NCBI RefSeq assembly: GCF_039540375.1
Contig: NZ_BAABEX010000029.1
Location: 186,001-250,000, forward strand
DNA from: Acidovorax_G lacteus
GTDB taxonomy: Bacteria; Pseudomonadota; Gammaproteobacteria; Burkholderiales; Burkholderiaceae_C
Length of the DNA: 64,000 nt
Reading direction: 5' to 3'
The position numbers were made by a program, and so were the translations under genes. Positions 56,227 through 64,000 of the stretch are shown here, one piece after another; positions within the stretch are counted from its first letter, which is position 1, and each line of letters starts with the position of its first letter. A model generated the notes under the pieces. That model was not told where the DNA came from and made no database searches. It saw only the letters and a list, made by a program, of their open reading frames with translations.

Positions 56227-58038
56227 TCAGCCCGGTCCGCGCCGCCGAAGCGCCGGACCCAGCAACTGGGCCATCGCATCGCGCAACTGGCCGGTGGAGA
56301 CCGGCTTGTGCAGCAGCAGGGCCGAAGTGCTTTGCGCATCGCGCAGCCGCTGGGGCGAGGTGTCGCCCGTGAGGATGATGGCCGGCACGCGTACGCCCAG
56401 GTAGGCGCGCAGCGCCTCCAGCACTTGCTTGCCGGTTTCCTCGTGCCGCAGGCGGAAATCGGTGATGATCAGGTCGGGCTGGCGGTCGTCCAGCACCTCC
56501 TGGGCTTCGAGCGCTGCCAGCGCGTCGGCACTCGATTCGGCCGTCACGCAGCGGCAACCCCAGCTCTCCAGCAGCGACTGCATGCCCAGGCGTACGGCCT
56601 CGTCGTCGTCGATGGCCAGCACATACAGCCCGTCAAATCGCAGATCGGGGGCCAGCGGCGCGGTGTCGTCCTGCAGCGCGCCGTCCCAGGCGTCGATCCA
56701 GAGGCGAAACACCGAGCCCCGGCCGGGGCGCGAGCGCAGCTCGACCGTGGTGTGCATCTCGCGCACCAGCCGCTGCACGATGGCCAGGCCCAGGCCCAGG
56801 CCCTTGCGGCGGTCGCGCTCGGGGTTGCCGAGCTGGTGAAACTCGCGGAACACCTCGTCCCACTGGTCTTCAGGAATGCCCACACCGGTGTCCCAGACCT
56901 CGAGCGCCAGGCGCCGGCCGCGGCGGCGGCAGGCAATCAGCACGCCACCGCGCCCGGTGTAGCGCAGCGCGTTGGAGATGAAGTTGTGCATCACTAGGCC
57001 CACCAGCGAGCGGTCTGCAAAAGCCGCGCTCGTGGTTTCGCGCGTGCGGTACACCAGCCCCGCGTTGTCGGCCTGCACGCCGAATTCCTGTTCGAGCGCG
57101 GTGAGCAGCGGTTGCACGGCAAACGGCGCCGGGCGCACCTTGACGACGCCGGCCTCCAGGCGCGAGTAGTCCAGCAGCGTGGTCAGCATCTCGGCCGCAG
57201 CGCCCGATGCCGCGTGGGCATGGCCCAGCACGGTGCGCTGCTGCTCGGTCAGGCGGCTGCGCTGCAGGGTCTCCAGAAACAGCCCCATGGCGTGCAGCGG
57301 CTGGCGCAGGTCGTGGCTGGCCGCAGCCAGAAAGCGCGATTTGTCGCGGTCGGCGCGCTCAGCAGCCTCTTGTGCCGCCAGGGCGCGCCGAGATTCGGCG
57401 CGCAGCTCTTCCACCAAGCGCTCGTTCTCCAGCTTGAGCGCAATGCTGCGCAGTGTGGCCTGCTCGCCGGTGTGGGCCTGCATGCAGGTGAGGGCAAAGT
57501 ACACCGTGGTCAGGATCAGAGCCGGCCACATCACCGGCCCGCCACCCATGGCCACTGCCAGCAGCACGCCGCCCACGGCACAGCCCAGGTAGGTGACATA
57601 CGCCCGGTACAGCGGCGCGCCCAGGCCCAGCGCGCCTGAGGACACGGTGCTCACGATGCCGATGGCGTAGATCACCGCCTCTGCGTTGCCGCGGTGCAGC
57701 ACCACATGCGCGAGGCTGCCCCAGCTCACCCCCATGGCCGCCATGCAGACGAAAAGCTTGCGTGCGGCGGCCTGGACTGGGTCGGTTGCGGGTTCGATGC
57801 TGCGCACCAGCAGGTAGACGCCGCTGACCACCAGCACATGCGACAGCACCCACAGCGACACCATGGTGGCGTCGGCCACGCGCGCCATGACCCACAGCGT
57901 GCCCACGGCCGTGGCCAGCGAGGCCAGCAAGGTCATCGGAAAGTTGCGCCGCAGCAGCGCCACTTGCTCGCGCAGGATTTCGTCGTGTGCGTGGCGCTGC
58001 CAGAACGGCCCTGCCGCGGGGGCGTCAGGCAAGGTCAT
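56227..58038 (-). CDS. Hybrid sensor histidine kinase with C-terminal receiver
   Basis: 603 aa from ATG 58038. Six or so hydrophobic segments (residues about 35-190) form the sensor, a coiled-coil linker (ENERLVEELRAESRRALAAQ) leads to HisKA with the phospho-His in ASHDLRQPLHAM, and the ATPase follows (NFISNALRYT; DTGVGIP; GLGLGLAIV). A receiver domain has Asp in LIITDFRL and Lys in LLHKPV. No PAS domain. It overlaps the response-regulator gene by 14 bp, so the pair is coupled. Confidence 0.93.
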   Translation of the reverse strand: MTLPDAPAAGPFWQRHAHDEILREQVALLRRNFPMTLLASLATAVGTLWVMARVADATMVSLWVLSHVLVVSGVYLLVRSIEPATDPVQAAARKLFVCMAAMGVSWGSLAHVVLHRGNAEAVIYAIGIVSTVSSGALGLGAPLYRAYVTYLGCAVGGVLLAVAMGGGPVMWPALILTTVYFALTCMQAHTGEQATLRSIALKLENERLVEELRAESRRALAAQEAAERADRDKSRFLAAASHDLRQPLHAMGLFLETLQRSRLTEQQRTVLGHAHAASGAAAEMLTTLLDYSRLEAGVVKVRPAPFAVQPLLTALEQEFGVQADNAGLVYRTRETTSAAFADRSLVGLVMHNFISNALRYTGRGGVLIACRRRGRRLALEVWDTGVGIPEDQWDEVFREFHQLGNPERDRRKGLGLGLAIVQRLVREMHTTVELRSRPGRGSVFRLWIDAWDGALQDDTAPLAPDLRFDGLYVLAIDDDEAVRLGMQSLLESWGCRCVTAESSADALAALEAQEVLDDRQPDLIITDFRLRHEETGKQVLEALRAYLGVRVPAIILTGDTSPQRLRDAQSTSALLLHKPVSTGQLRDAMAQLLGPALRRRGPG

Positions 58039-58669
58039 GCGCGGGAGGCAGTGCCAGACCCAGCCGCTGGGCGGCCAGCAGCGCGGCGCTGCGGCTGTTG
58101 ACGCCCAGCTGGGCAAAGATGGCGGCTACATGCACGCGCACGGTGTTTTCGCTCAGCCCCAGGTCGCGGGCGATCACCTTGTTGGGCTTGCCTGCGCACA
58201 GCAGGGCCAGCACGTCGAGCTGGCGCGCCGTCAGGTTGGGGGCATCGGGCGCGCGCGCTGCGGCGGCGGCCGCAGCCACCGTGCCCAGCACCGGAAACAC
58301 CGGCCGGCCGTCCAGCGCACAGCCGATGGCCTCCATGATGTCTTCGCCGCTGGCCGACTTGGGCAAGAAGCCGTCGGCCCCGCGGTTGCGGGCCTCCTGC
58401 ACGGCGTCGGGGGCCACGCTGGCCGATACGAGCACGATGCGCGCCTGCGGATAGGTCTGGCGCAGCGGGCGCATGCCATCCAGGCCGTTCATGCCGGGCA
58501 GCTGGATGTCGAGCAGGATCAGGTCCAGTCGTTCCAGGCGCAGCTCGCAGGCCTGGGCGATGGAGCCGGCCTCGGCGATGTGGGCCACCTGGGGGTGGTC
58601 CTGCACGATCAGGCGCAGGCCGGTACGGAACAGGGTGTGGTCGTCAACGAGCAGCAGGCGGGCAGACAT
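58025..58669 (-). CDS. LuxR/NarL-type response regulator
   Basis: 214 aa from ATG 58669. The receiver domain (RLLLVDDHTLFRTGL; phospho-acceptor Asp in LILLDIQLPG; Lys in FLPKSAS) and LuxR-type HTH (LTARQLDVLALLCAGKPNKV ... ENTVRVHVAAIF) mark a transcription regulator. It is the partner of the hybrid kinase downstream. A CGCACAAA/TTTGTGCG palindrome lies 16-53 bp upstream of its start. Confidence 0.93.
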   Translation of the reverse strand: MSARLLLVDDHTLFRTGLRLIVQDHPQVAHIAEAGSIAQACELRLERLDLILLDIQLPGMNGLDGMRPLRQTYPQARIVLVSASVAPDAVQEARNRGADGFLPKSASGEDIMEAIGCALDGRPVFPVLGTVAAAAAAARAPDAPNLTARQLDVLALLCAGKPNKVIARDLGLSENTVRVHVAAIFAQLGVNSRSAALLAAQRLGLALPPAHDLA

Positions 58670-58684
58670 GGCCGGCAAGTATTG

Positions 58685-58722
58685 CGCACAAACAGCGCTT
58701 GCGCGACTAATCCATTTGTGCG
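58685..58722. promoter_or_regulatory. Palindromic operator candidate in divergent promoter region
   Basis: CGCACAAA (58685-58692) and TTTGTGCG (58715-58722) form a perfect inverted repeat with centres 30 bp apart (about three turns). The site lies between the response-regulator gene (-) and the divergent 177-codon gene (+), so it could bind the regulator and control both. Confidence 0.5.
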
Positions 58723-58838
58723 ATGGACGGGCCGCAGACCGGTTTCTAGACTTGGCTTCCATGACGGCCCTTCGGGGCCACCGACCCCGCACCGCGCGGC
58801 GGCCGGTTGTCTGAAACCTCCGACGCACAAGGTTTGCC

Positions 58839-59372
58839 ATGCCCTCCAGTTCCGTAAGCCTGTCTCCATCCGCCGCCAGCGCCCTGGGCGGCCGCAGCAT
58901 CGCCCAGATCCTGCAGCACAACTGCCCCGACCTGCATGTGGTCACGGCCGTGGTCATCGAGTACCTGGACGCCCAGGTCGGCACCTGGCAGTGTTCGATC
59001 GACGCTGGGCAGACTTGGCGTGCCGTGCGCACCGACATCATCAACCGCCCGGGCAGCATGGGGCTGGCGCTCGACCGCGACGCGCTGCTGCGGGTGTTGC
59101 CCTTTGTGGGCCAGCGCGCCACCGGGGCACGCCTGCGCCTGCACCCGGTGCCCTACCGCCACGGCCCGGGCAATGGCAGCTACCGGGCGTATGCGGTCGA
59201 AGACCGCGAGGAGGGCTCGCCCACCCTGACCCTGGTGCTGCCGCTGTCGGCCATCAACGGCGTGCCGCCGGCCGTGCGCGCGCCGCGCCCGCGCAACAAG
59301 CGCGCGCTGCTGCAGGCCAAACTGGCCGCCGAGCAGGCCGCCCAAGTGGCGGTGCAGCGCGCCATGGCCTGA
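58839..59372 (+). CDS. Unknown protein divergent from the two-component pair
   Basis: 177 aa. MPSSSVSLSPSAASALGGRS start, no signal peptide. The N-terminal half is alpha/beta (LHVVTAVVIEYLDAQVGTWQ), with a compact middle (NRPGSMGLALDRDALLRVLP) and an Ala/Arg-rich helical tail (KRALLQAKLAAEQAAQVAVQ). It shares its upstream region, with a palindrome, with the response regulator and is a candidate target. No family recognised. Confidence 0.6.
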   Translation: MPSSSVSLSPSAASALGGRSIAQILQHNCPDLHVVTAVVIEYLDAQVGTWQCSIDAGQTWRAVRTDIINRPGSMGLALDRDALLRVLPFVGQRATGARLRLHPVPYRHGPGNGSYRAYAVEDREEGSPTLTLVLPLSAINGVPPAVRAPRPRNKRALLQAKLAAEQAAQVAVQRAMA

Positions 59373-59508
59373 GCGGCGCGCAGCCCCGCACATTGCGCAT
59401 CCCTTGGTATTCCGGGGGTGGCACCGGCGTGCTGGAAGTGAAAAACCGTGTTCGGCGACAATGCCGCTCCTTTTTGTTGTTTCACTTTTTGTTTCGTTCG
59501 GTTTTTCC

Positions 59509-60030
59509 ATGTCCAGTATCCAGGTTCGTCCCGCCACGCTTCGCGATGCCAAGGCCATCGCCCAGATCCATGCCGCGGCTGCCCAGGCCGCCTACAAAGG
59601 TCTGGTGCCCGACGAGCAACTGAAGGCCATGACCTCGGTCGAAAAGCGCCAGGCGTACTGGCGCGAGGCCATTGAGTATTGCGAGCCCCAGGTCCAGGTG
59701 GCCATTGAGGGCGACAAGATCGTCGGTTTTGTCGGTTACGACCGCTCGCGCGATGAGAAATCCCGCCCCACCACGGGCGAAATCTGGGCCATCTATGCAG
59801 CCCCTACGCACTGGAGTCAAGGTGTTGGCGTGGCCCTGTGGGACGCAGCCCGCGACGGTCTGTCGGAAGAAGGCTGCACCAACGTGACGGCCTGGGTGCC
59901 GTTGCGCAACGAGCGCGCCCTGCGTTTTCACGAAATGGCGGGCTTCAAGCGCGAGCTGTCCACGGCCAAGACGGCCGTGATCGGCGGCGTGAAGATTGAA
60001 GAGGTGCGCCTGAAGCGTCCGCTGAACTGA
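59509..60030 (+). CDS. GNAT-family N-acetyltransferase
   Basis: 173 aa from ATG 59509 (MSSIQVRPATLRDAKAIAQI). GNAT pattern: IWAIYAAPTHWSQGVGVALW with the acetyl-CoA loop QGVGVA, then VTAWVPLRNERALRFHEMAGF. Similar single-domain GNATs modify ribosomal or small-molecule amines; the substrate is unknown. The upstream 136 bp contain a T-rich stretch but no clear promoter. Confidence 0.88.
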   Translation: MSSIQVRPATLRDAKAIAQIHAAAAQAAYKGLVPDEQLKAMTSVEKRQAYWREAIEYCEPQVQVAIEGDKIVGFVGYDRSRDEKSRPTTGEIWAIYAAPTHWSQGVGVALWDAARDGLSEEGCTNVTAWVPLRNERALRFHEMAGFKRELSTAKTAVIGGVKIEEVRLKRPLN

Positions 60031-60069
60031 CCGTCCTGCATCCTCGGTTCGCCGTTCCTACAGCGCCAC

Positions 60070-61269
60070 ATGACCGCCGTCCCGGCCCACACCCTGCCCG
60101 ACAGCCCCCTGGTGCTGCGCTGGGCCGTGGGCGAGACCGAGCACACGGCGCTGTGGCGCAGTGAGGCCGGTGTGCCGCCGCCCGCGCGCGTGCTGCCGGT
60201 GGACGACACCGTGCGCGCCGACGCCGCCTACCGCGCCATTTGCGAGGGCGCAGCCCTGCTGTGGCAGGGCGATTTTCACAACGCCCGGCAGCTTTTGAGC
60301 GCGCTGGCCCGGCGGCTGGAGCGGCGCCCGGCGGCCCGGGGCCGCGCGGCGGCGGCTGCGGGCAGTCCGGCCGATGCGGCACAGGCCTTCTACCGCCACC
60401 GGCAGGAGCAGGGCCGGCGCGCGCGCGTGCTGGCCGCCGTGCTGGTGCCGCTGGAGGGCGACTACGCCATTGCGCTGCGCCGTGCGCCCGACTGGCGTGC
60501 GGCCTGCGCGCAGGCCTGGGGCCCTCCTGGTGGCCAGCCCAGCGTGGTGAGCCTGCGCGAGCTGCTCGGGCTCAACGGCGCTTTTGAATGGCGACGCAAG
60601 GGCGTGCCGGTGCCTGCCCTCGGGCCTGAGGCGCGCATTCACCCGCACTACGGCGTGTTCTCGCCGGTGCGCGGCGAGTACATCGACCTGGTGGCCCAGG
60701 CGCCGCTGCCTGCGGCGCTGGCAACCCACCCGGTGGCAGTCGATCTGGGTGTGGGCACGGGCGTGCTCAGTGCGGTGCTGGCGCAGCGCGGCGCGGGCCG
60801 CGTGCTGGCCACCGACCTGGACCCGCGCGCCCTGGCCTGCGCGGCCGAGAACCTGGCACAGCTCGGGCTGTCGGCACGGGTGCAGCTGCTGCAGGCCGAC
60901 CTGTACCCGCCGGGTGTGCAGGCAGGCCTGGTCGTGTGCAACCCGCCCTGGCTGCCTGCAAAGCCCAGTGCTCCGGTGGAGCGCGCGGTATACGACGAAG
61001 GCAGCCGCATGCTGCGCGGCTTTCTGGCCGGGCTGCGCGCGCACCTCGCGCCTGGTGGCGAGGGCTGGCTCATCCTCTCGGACCTGGCCGAGCACCTGGG
61101 CCTGCGCACGCGGGCCGAGCTGCTGGCCTGGGTGCAAGCAGCTGGCCTGCGGGTGCTGGGCCGCATCGACACGCGGCCGCGCCACCCCAAGGCGCAGGAC
61201 GCCAGCGACCCGCTGCACGCCGCCCGTGCGGCCGAGCGCACGTCGCTCTGGCGCCTGGGCGCGGCCTGA
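60070..61269 (+). CDS. Class I SAM methyltransferase with NPPW motif (HemK/PrmC-like)
   Basis: 399 aa. An N-terminal domain of about 200 residues of unclear fold is followed by a methyltransferase with VAVDLGVGTGVLSAVLAQ (motif I), ATDLDPRALACAAENL and VVCNPPWLPA. The NPPW tetrapeptide indicates methylation of a planar nitrogen in protein, RNA or DNA, as in PrmC/RsmC/TrmN-like enzymes. The substrate is not identifiable. Confidence 0.82.
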   Translation: MTAVPAHTLPDSPLVLRWAVGETEHTALWRSEAGVPPPARVLPVDDTVRADAAYRAICEGAALLWQGDFHNARQLLSALARRLERRPAARGRAAAAAGSPADAAQAFYRHRQEQGRRARVLAAVLVPLEGDYAIALRRAPDWRAACAQAWGPPGGQPSVVSLRELLGLNGAFEWRRKGVPVPALGPEARIHPHYGVFSPVRGEYIDLVAQAPLPAALATHPVAVDLGVGTGVLSAVLAQRGAGRVLATDLDPRALACAAENLAQLGLSARVQLLQADLYPPGVQAGLVVCNPPWLPAKPSAPVERAVYDEGSRMLRGFLAGLRAHLAPGGEGWLILSDLAEHLGLRTRAELLAWVQAAGLRVLGRIDTRPRHPKAQDASDPLHAARAAERTSLWRLGAA

Positions 61270-61293
61270 TTGTTCCCGGCGGCGGCGCGCGGG

Positions 61294-61905
61294 TCAGGCG
61301 GGCTCCAGCGCAGGCTCGGCTCCGGCCGGTTCCTGCCGCCAAGTGGCGGTCCATCCGCCGTGCGGCCACAGCGCGGCCAGTTGTGCACCGAGTGACAGCG
61401 CCCGTTCCGGCCCTGCGTGGGTGGCCACGTCGCGCAACAATGCGCAACCCACGGCCAGCATGCCCGCCTCGTCCCGTGCGGCGCGCAATGCGTCGCGGTA
61501 GTGGGCGGCCAGGGCAGGGTCCCGGCGGGCGAACAATCGCTCGCACAGGTCGAACAGGTGCATGCGTGCCCCGGCCAGCGAACGGCCCGCGGCGCTGGCG
61601 GCGGGCGGTGCGGGGGCGGTGGGGGCATGCTGTGCGATCGGGGCCGTCACGGCCTCGGGCAGTGGCTCCAGCGAGGGCGGCATGCTGTCGCTGGCCAGTG
61701 GTCGCGGCGGCTCGGTGCCCAGATAGCCCTGTTGGCGCAGCTGCTCGACCATCTGCGCGCCTGCGCCGTGGTACAGCGCATTGAGCTGGGCGAGAGGCGT
61801 GCCTTCGGCCAGCAGCAGCAGCGAGCGCTCGCGCAGGCTCAGGGTGCGCACGCCGGGTGACAACTCCCAGCGGGCTTTCTCGGTCTTGTAGAGCAGGATG
61901 TCCAT
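61294..61905 (-). CDS. Unknown protein, low-complexity linker
   Basis: 203 aa. N-terminal MDILLYKTEKARWELSPGVR ... RERSLLLLAEGTPLAQLNALYHG, a Pro/Ala-rich middle (APTAPAPPAASAA) and a helical C-terminal half (LCERLFARRDPALAAHYRDAL). The N-terminal part resembles the small helical domain found at the start of some regulators, but no family can be named. Convergent with the methyltransferase, divergent from dus. Confidence 0.6.
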   Translation of the reverse strand: MDILLYKTEKARWELSPGVRTLSLRERSLLLLAEGTPLAQLNALYHGAGAQMVEQLRQQGYLGTEPPRPLASDSMPPSLEPLPEAVTAPIAQHAPTAPAPPAASAAGRSLAGARMHLFDLCERLFARRDPALAAHYRDALRAARDEAGMLAVGCALLRDVATHAGPERALSLGAQLAALWPHGGWTATWRQEPAGAEPALEPA

Positions 61906-62061
61906 GGCCGGTCAGGGCAGGGGCAAGGTCGGCAGCAAAGGTCCGTCGCCATGCAGCAGCGACAATGCCCACCATTGCAGCAGCCCTGCGTGACGGCTTG
62001 ATGACCCGGCGCTGTGCGTCTGTACATTGCCCAGCCCCGCACGGCGGTGGAACGTTGTTTT

Positions 62062-62118
62062 GCTATTGATTTGATAGCTGTTCGTGCTTGATTTCTAAGC
62101 ACGATCGGCCAATTTGGC
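62062..62118 (-). repeat. Dispersed double-hairpin repeat, copy 6 (reverse)
   Basis: GCTATtgatttgATAGC palindrome (62062-62078) followed by TCGTGCTT (62082-62089) and AAGCACGA (62097-62104). It ends 8 bp before the dus ATG, so it forms most of that gene's 5' region and could influence its translation. Confidence 0.85.
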
Positions 62119-62125
62119 TTGAAAG

Positions 62126-63202
62126 ATGATGGAGACTCCCCAGGCGTTGCAACCTGCTGCGGCCCCGGCCCCGGCCCCGGCCCCGGCCCCGGCCACAGCG
62201 TCGCGGCCCCCGCTGCTGCTCGCACCCATGGAGGGGCTGCTCGACTTCGTGCTGCGCGATGTGCTCACCCGCGTGGGGGGGGCCGACCGCTGCGTGTCGG
62301 AGTTCATCCGCGTGACCGGCACGCTGCTGCCCGACCGGGTGTTCCTGCGCTACATGCCCGAGCTGGCCCACGGCAGCCGCACGGCGGCGGGCGTGCCGGT
62401 GCGTGCGCAACTGCTGGGCTCCGACCCGGCCTGCCTGGCCGAGAACGCGGCCCGCCTGGCCGAACTCGGGGCCGAGGGCATCGACCTGAACTTTGGCTGC
62501 CCGGCCAAGGTGGTCAACCGGCACGGGGGCGGCGCGGCCCTGCTGCAGGAGCCCGAGCGCATCGCCCATATCGTGGCCGCTGTGCGCCGCGCGGTGCCAG
62601 CCGCGCTGCCGGTGTCGGCCAAGATGCGCCTGGGCTACCGCGACCGATCGCTGGCTGTGGCCTGCGCCCAGGCCATGGAGGCCGGTGGCGCCTGCGAACT
62701 GGTGGTGCATGCGCGCACCAAGGAAGACGGCTATCGCCCCCCGGCGTACTGGGAGGAGATTCCCGCCATCCGCGCGTCGGTGCGACTGCCGGTGGTGGCC
62801 AACGGTGAGATCTGGACGGTGCAGGATGCCCAGCGCTGCCGCGCCCAGGCGGGCACTGCCGCGCTGATGCTGGGCCGTGGCATCGTGGCCGACCCGGGGC
62901 TGGCGCGCGCAATCCGCGCCGCCGACGCGGGCCAGCCCGGCACCGACGACGTGACCTGGCCCATGCTGCTGCCGCAGCTGGGTGTGTTCTGGCAGCGGGT
63001 GTGCGAAGGCCTTACGCCCAACCAGCGGGCGGGCCGGCTCAAGCAGTGGCTGAACCTGCTGCGCCGCCGCTACCCCGAGGCGCAGCACGCCTTTGACACC
63101 GTGCGCACCATGACCGACCAGCGCGCCATCACGGCCTGGCTGGGCACCTTGCCCGGCGTGGACTTCAGCGCGCCGTCGCTGGTGGCCACGCCTGCCGGCT
63201 AG
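62126..63202 (+). CDS. dusC: tRNA-dihydrouridine synthase (DusC-type)
   Basis: 358 aa FMN-dependent TIM barrel. LLLAPMEGLLDFVLRDVL, VRAQLLGSDP, the catalytic Cys in IDLNFGCPAKVVNRHGGGAALL, VSAKMRLGYRD and VVANGEIW. The N-terminus carries a 20-residue Pro/Ala stretch coded by a GGCCCC hexanucleotide repeat not seen in standard Dus proteins. The absence of a downstream fis or ntr partner suggests DusC, not DusB. Start ATG 62126 (or the adjacent ATG 62129). Confidence 0.9.
   Translation: MMETPQALQPAAAPAPAPAPAPATASRPPLLLAPMEGLLDFVLRDVLTRVGGADRCVSEFIRVTGTLLPDRVFLRYMPELAHGSRTAAGVPVRAQLLGSDPACLAENAARLAELGAEGIDLNFGCPAKVVNRHGGGAALLQEPERIAHIVAAVRRAVPAALPVSAKMRLGYRDRSLAVACAQAMEAGGACELVVHARTKEDGYRPPAYWEEIPAIRASVRLPVVANGEIWTVQDAQRCRAQAGTAALMLGRGIVADPGLARAIRAADAGQPGTDDVTWPMLLPQLGVFWQRVCEGLTPNQRAGRLKQWLNLLRRRYPEAQHAFDTVRTMTDQRAITAWLGTLPGVDFSAPSLVATPAG
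62161..62194 (+). repeat. GGCCCC hexanucleotide tandem repeat in dusC
   Basis: Five full GGCCCC units plus GGCC, inside codons 12-23 of dusC. Each unit is two codons (Pro-Ala), so copy-number change by slippage would alter linker length without frameshifting. Confidence 0.9.
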
Positions 63203-63254
63203 GGAAGCTCTGCAGACCGCAGGGCGTTCTGCAGGGCTTCCCTGGCACGCCCGG

Positions 63255-64000
63255 CTACAGCAGGTGCTCGGGCGCGAGCGGGCCCAGCACACGCAGCAGC
63301 AGGCGCAGCGGCAGGCTGGCGTCGGGCTCGGTGGTGCTGTCTTCCAAGTCGCTGCCCTCGGGTGCGCGCCACACCAGGCGGCCGCGCTCGCTGCGCTTGA
63401 CCTTCCAGGCTGCATCTTCCATGGCCTTGGCGATCTGTGCGGTAGCCCCGCGCCCCAATGTGCCGCTGCGGATCAGCAGCGCGATTTCGGTGTTCTGCCT
63501 GTGTGAGCGCATGTCCAGGTTCATGGAACCGATGGCCACCAGCCGCTCGTCCACTACCAGCAGCTTGGAATGCAGCATGGCCCGCGAGGCACCCGCCGTG
63601 CCGCCACTGCCAGCGCCCAGCGCACTGCGCAGTCCGCGTTGCTCGCTGCGCAGTTCGTACAGCTCCACCCCCAGGTCCAGCAGGGCTGGCCGATAGCGCG
63701 CGTAGCCTGCATGGGCGATGGGCGCGTCGTTGGAGGCCAGCGAGTTGGTGAGCACGCGCACACGCACGCCGCGGGCGCGGGCCTGGGCGAAGGCGTCCAG
63801 AATGTCGCGCCCGGGCACGAAGTAGGGCGACACGACGGTCAGGTCGCGCTGGGCCTGGCGCATCAGGGCCAGCAGTCCATCCACCACCGTCTCGGCCGAC
63901 GGGTCTTCCGCGGGGGGAACGGCTGGGTCGTACACCGCAGGCAGTCCGGCAGCGGCCGCAGGGCGGGTGGCCGGGGGCCCGGGCATGGTCTCCAGGGCTG
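63255..64000 (-). CDS. Phospholipase D-family protein, C-terminal part (runs off right edge)
   Basis: At least 248 codons on -, still open at 64000. The visible part has a Pro/Ala linker, VVSPYFVPGRDILDAFAQA and the PLD/HKD motif MLHSKLLVVDERLVAIGSMN with His-x-Lys-x(4)-Asp, so it is the second HKD domain of a cardiolipin-synthase-like or PLD-like protein. The first domain should lie outside the window. It is convergent with dusC. Confidence 0.9.
   Translation of the reverse strand, partial: ALETMPGPPATRPAAAAGLPAVYDPAVPPAEDPSAETVVDGLLALMRQAQRDLTVVSPYFVPGRDILDAFAQARARGVRVRVLTNSLASNDAPIAHAGYARYRPALLDLGVELYELRSEQRGLRSALGAGSGGTAGASRAMLHSKLLVVDERLVAIGSMNLDMRSHRQNTEIALLIRSGTLGRGATAQIAKAMEDAAWKVKRSERGRLVWRAPEGSDLEDSTTEPDASLPLRLLLRVLGPLAPEHLL

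Noticed and set aside
62161..62194. CRISPR or other repeat array
   Set aside because: Repeat unit is six bases, uninterrupted and in frame within a gene; no spacers. No CRISPR-like array was found anywhere in the window.

Overview
The window reads as chromosomal DNA of a high-GC betaproteobacterium of the Comamonadaceae (Acidovorax-like). Support comes from gene content and order (accD-trpA-trpB-trpF-truA-fimV-asd-leuB-leuD-leuC; grpE-dnaK-dnaJ; rpsF-priB-rpsR-rplI-dnaB; alaA-hom-thrC-mobB-moeA-moaD/moaE-clpB) and from six copies of a dispersed double-hairpin repeat with a GCTCGTGCTT/AAGCACGAGC stem. This is an inference from layout and protein motifs; no database search was possible. No rRNA, tRNA, IS element, prophage or CRISPR was seen.

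1-13650: a tightly overlapped surface-glycan operon, all on +. It holds a putative glycosyltransferase, an N-acetyl-sugar amidotransferase with its HisH/HisF-like ammonia supply, a Gfo/Idh/MocA oxidoreductase, a CMP-nonulosonate synthetase, an SDR, a methyltransferase, a nonulosonate synthase, a hydrolysing 2-epimerase, a PglD/NeuD-like acyltransferase, a CBS-domain/aminotransferase fusion and a membrane WbpM/PglF-type 4,6-dehydratase. Together these can build an activated legionaminic-acid-like sugar carrying an acetamidino group.

13684-28602: a LON-domain protein, YggT, then the housekeeping amino-acid block on -: accD, trpA/B/F, truA, fimV, asd, leuB, leuD, an entericidin-like lipoprotein gene, leuC and a LysR regulator. 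Upstream of asd lies a short reading frame ending in a Thr/Ile-rich run followed by a hairpin and U-tract. It looks like an undescribed-looking attenuator and is the most interesting signal here.

28769-35762: a beta-CASP metallo-hydrolase and the heat-shock operon grpE-dnaK-dnaJ (-) with a sigma-32-like promoter, divergent from the ribosomal operon rpsF-priB-rpsR-rplI (+).

35981-54315: dnaB, a PIN-PhoH ATPase, a Bcp peroxiredoxin, an Mth938-like protein, then alaA, a DUF1176 protein, hom, thrC, the molybdopterin genes mobB, moeA, moaD, moaE (interrupted by a dapA-like gene with its own possible structured leader) and clpB under another sigma-32-like promoter.

54389-64000: a small membrane protein, an aldehyde dehydrogenase, a response regulator/hybrid histidine kinase pair with a palindrome in its promoter region, an acetyltransferase, two methylation/tRNA-modification enzymes, several unknowns and the C-terminal part of a phospholipase-D-family protein running off the right edge. 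asd, hom, thrC and a dapA-like gene all belong or may belong to the aspartate family; the two candidate leaders sit in front of two of them.
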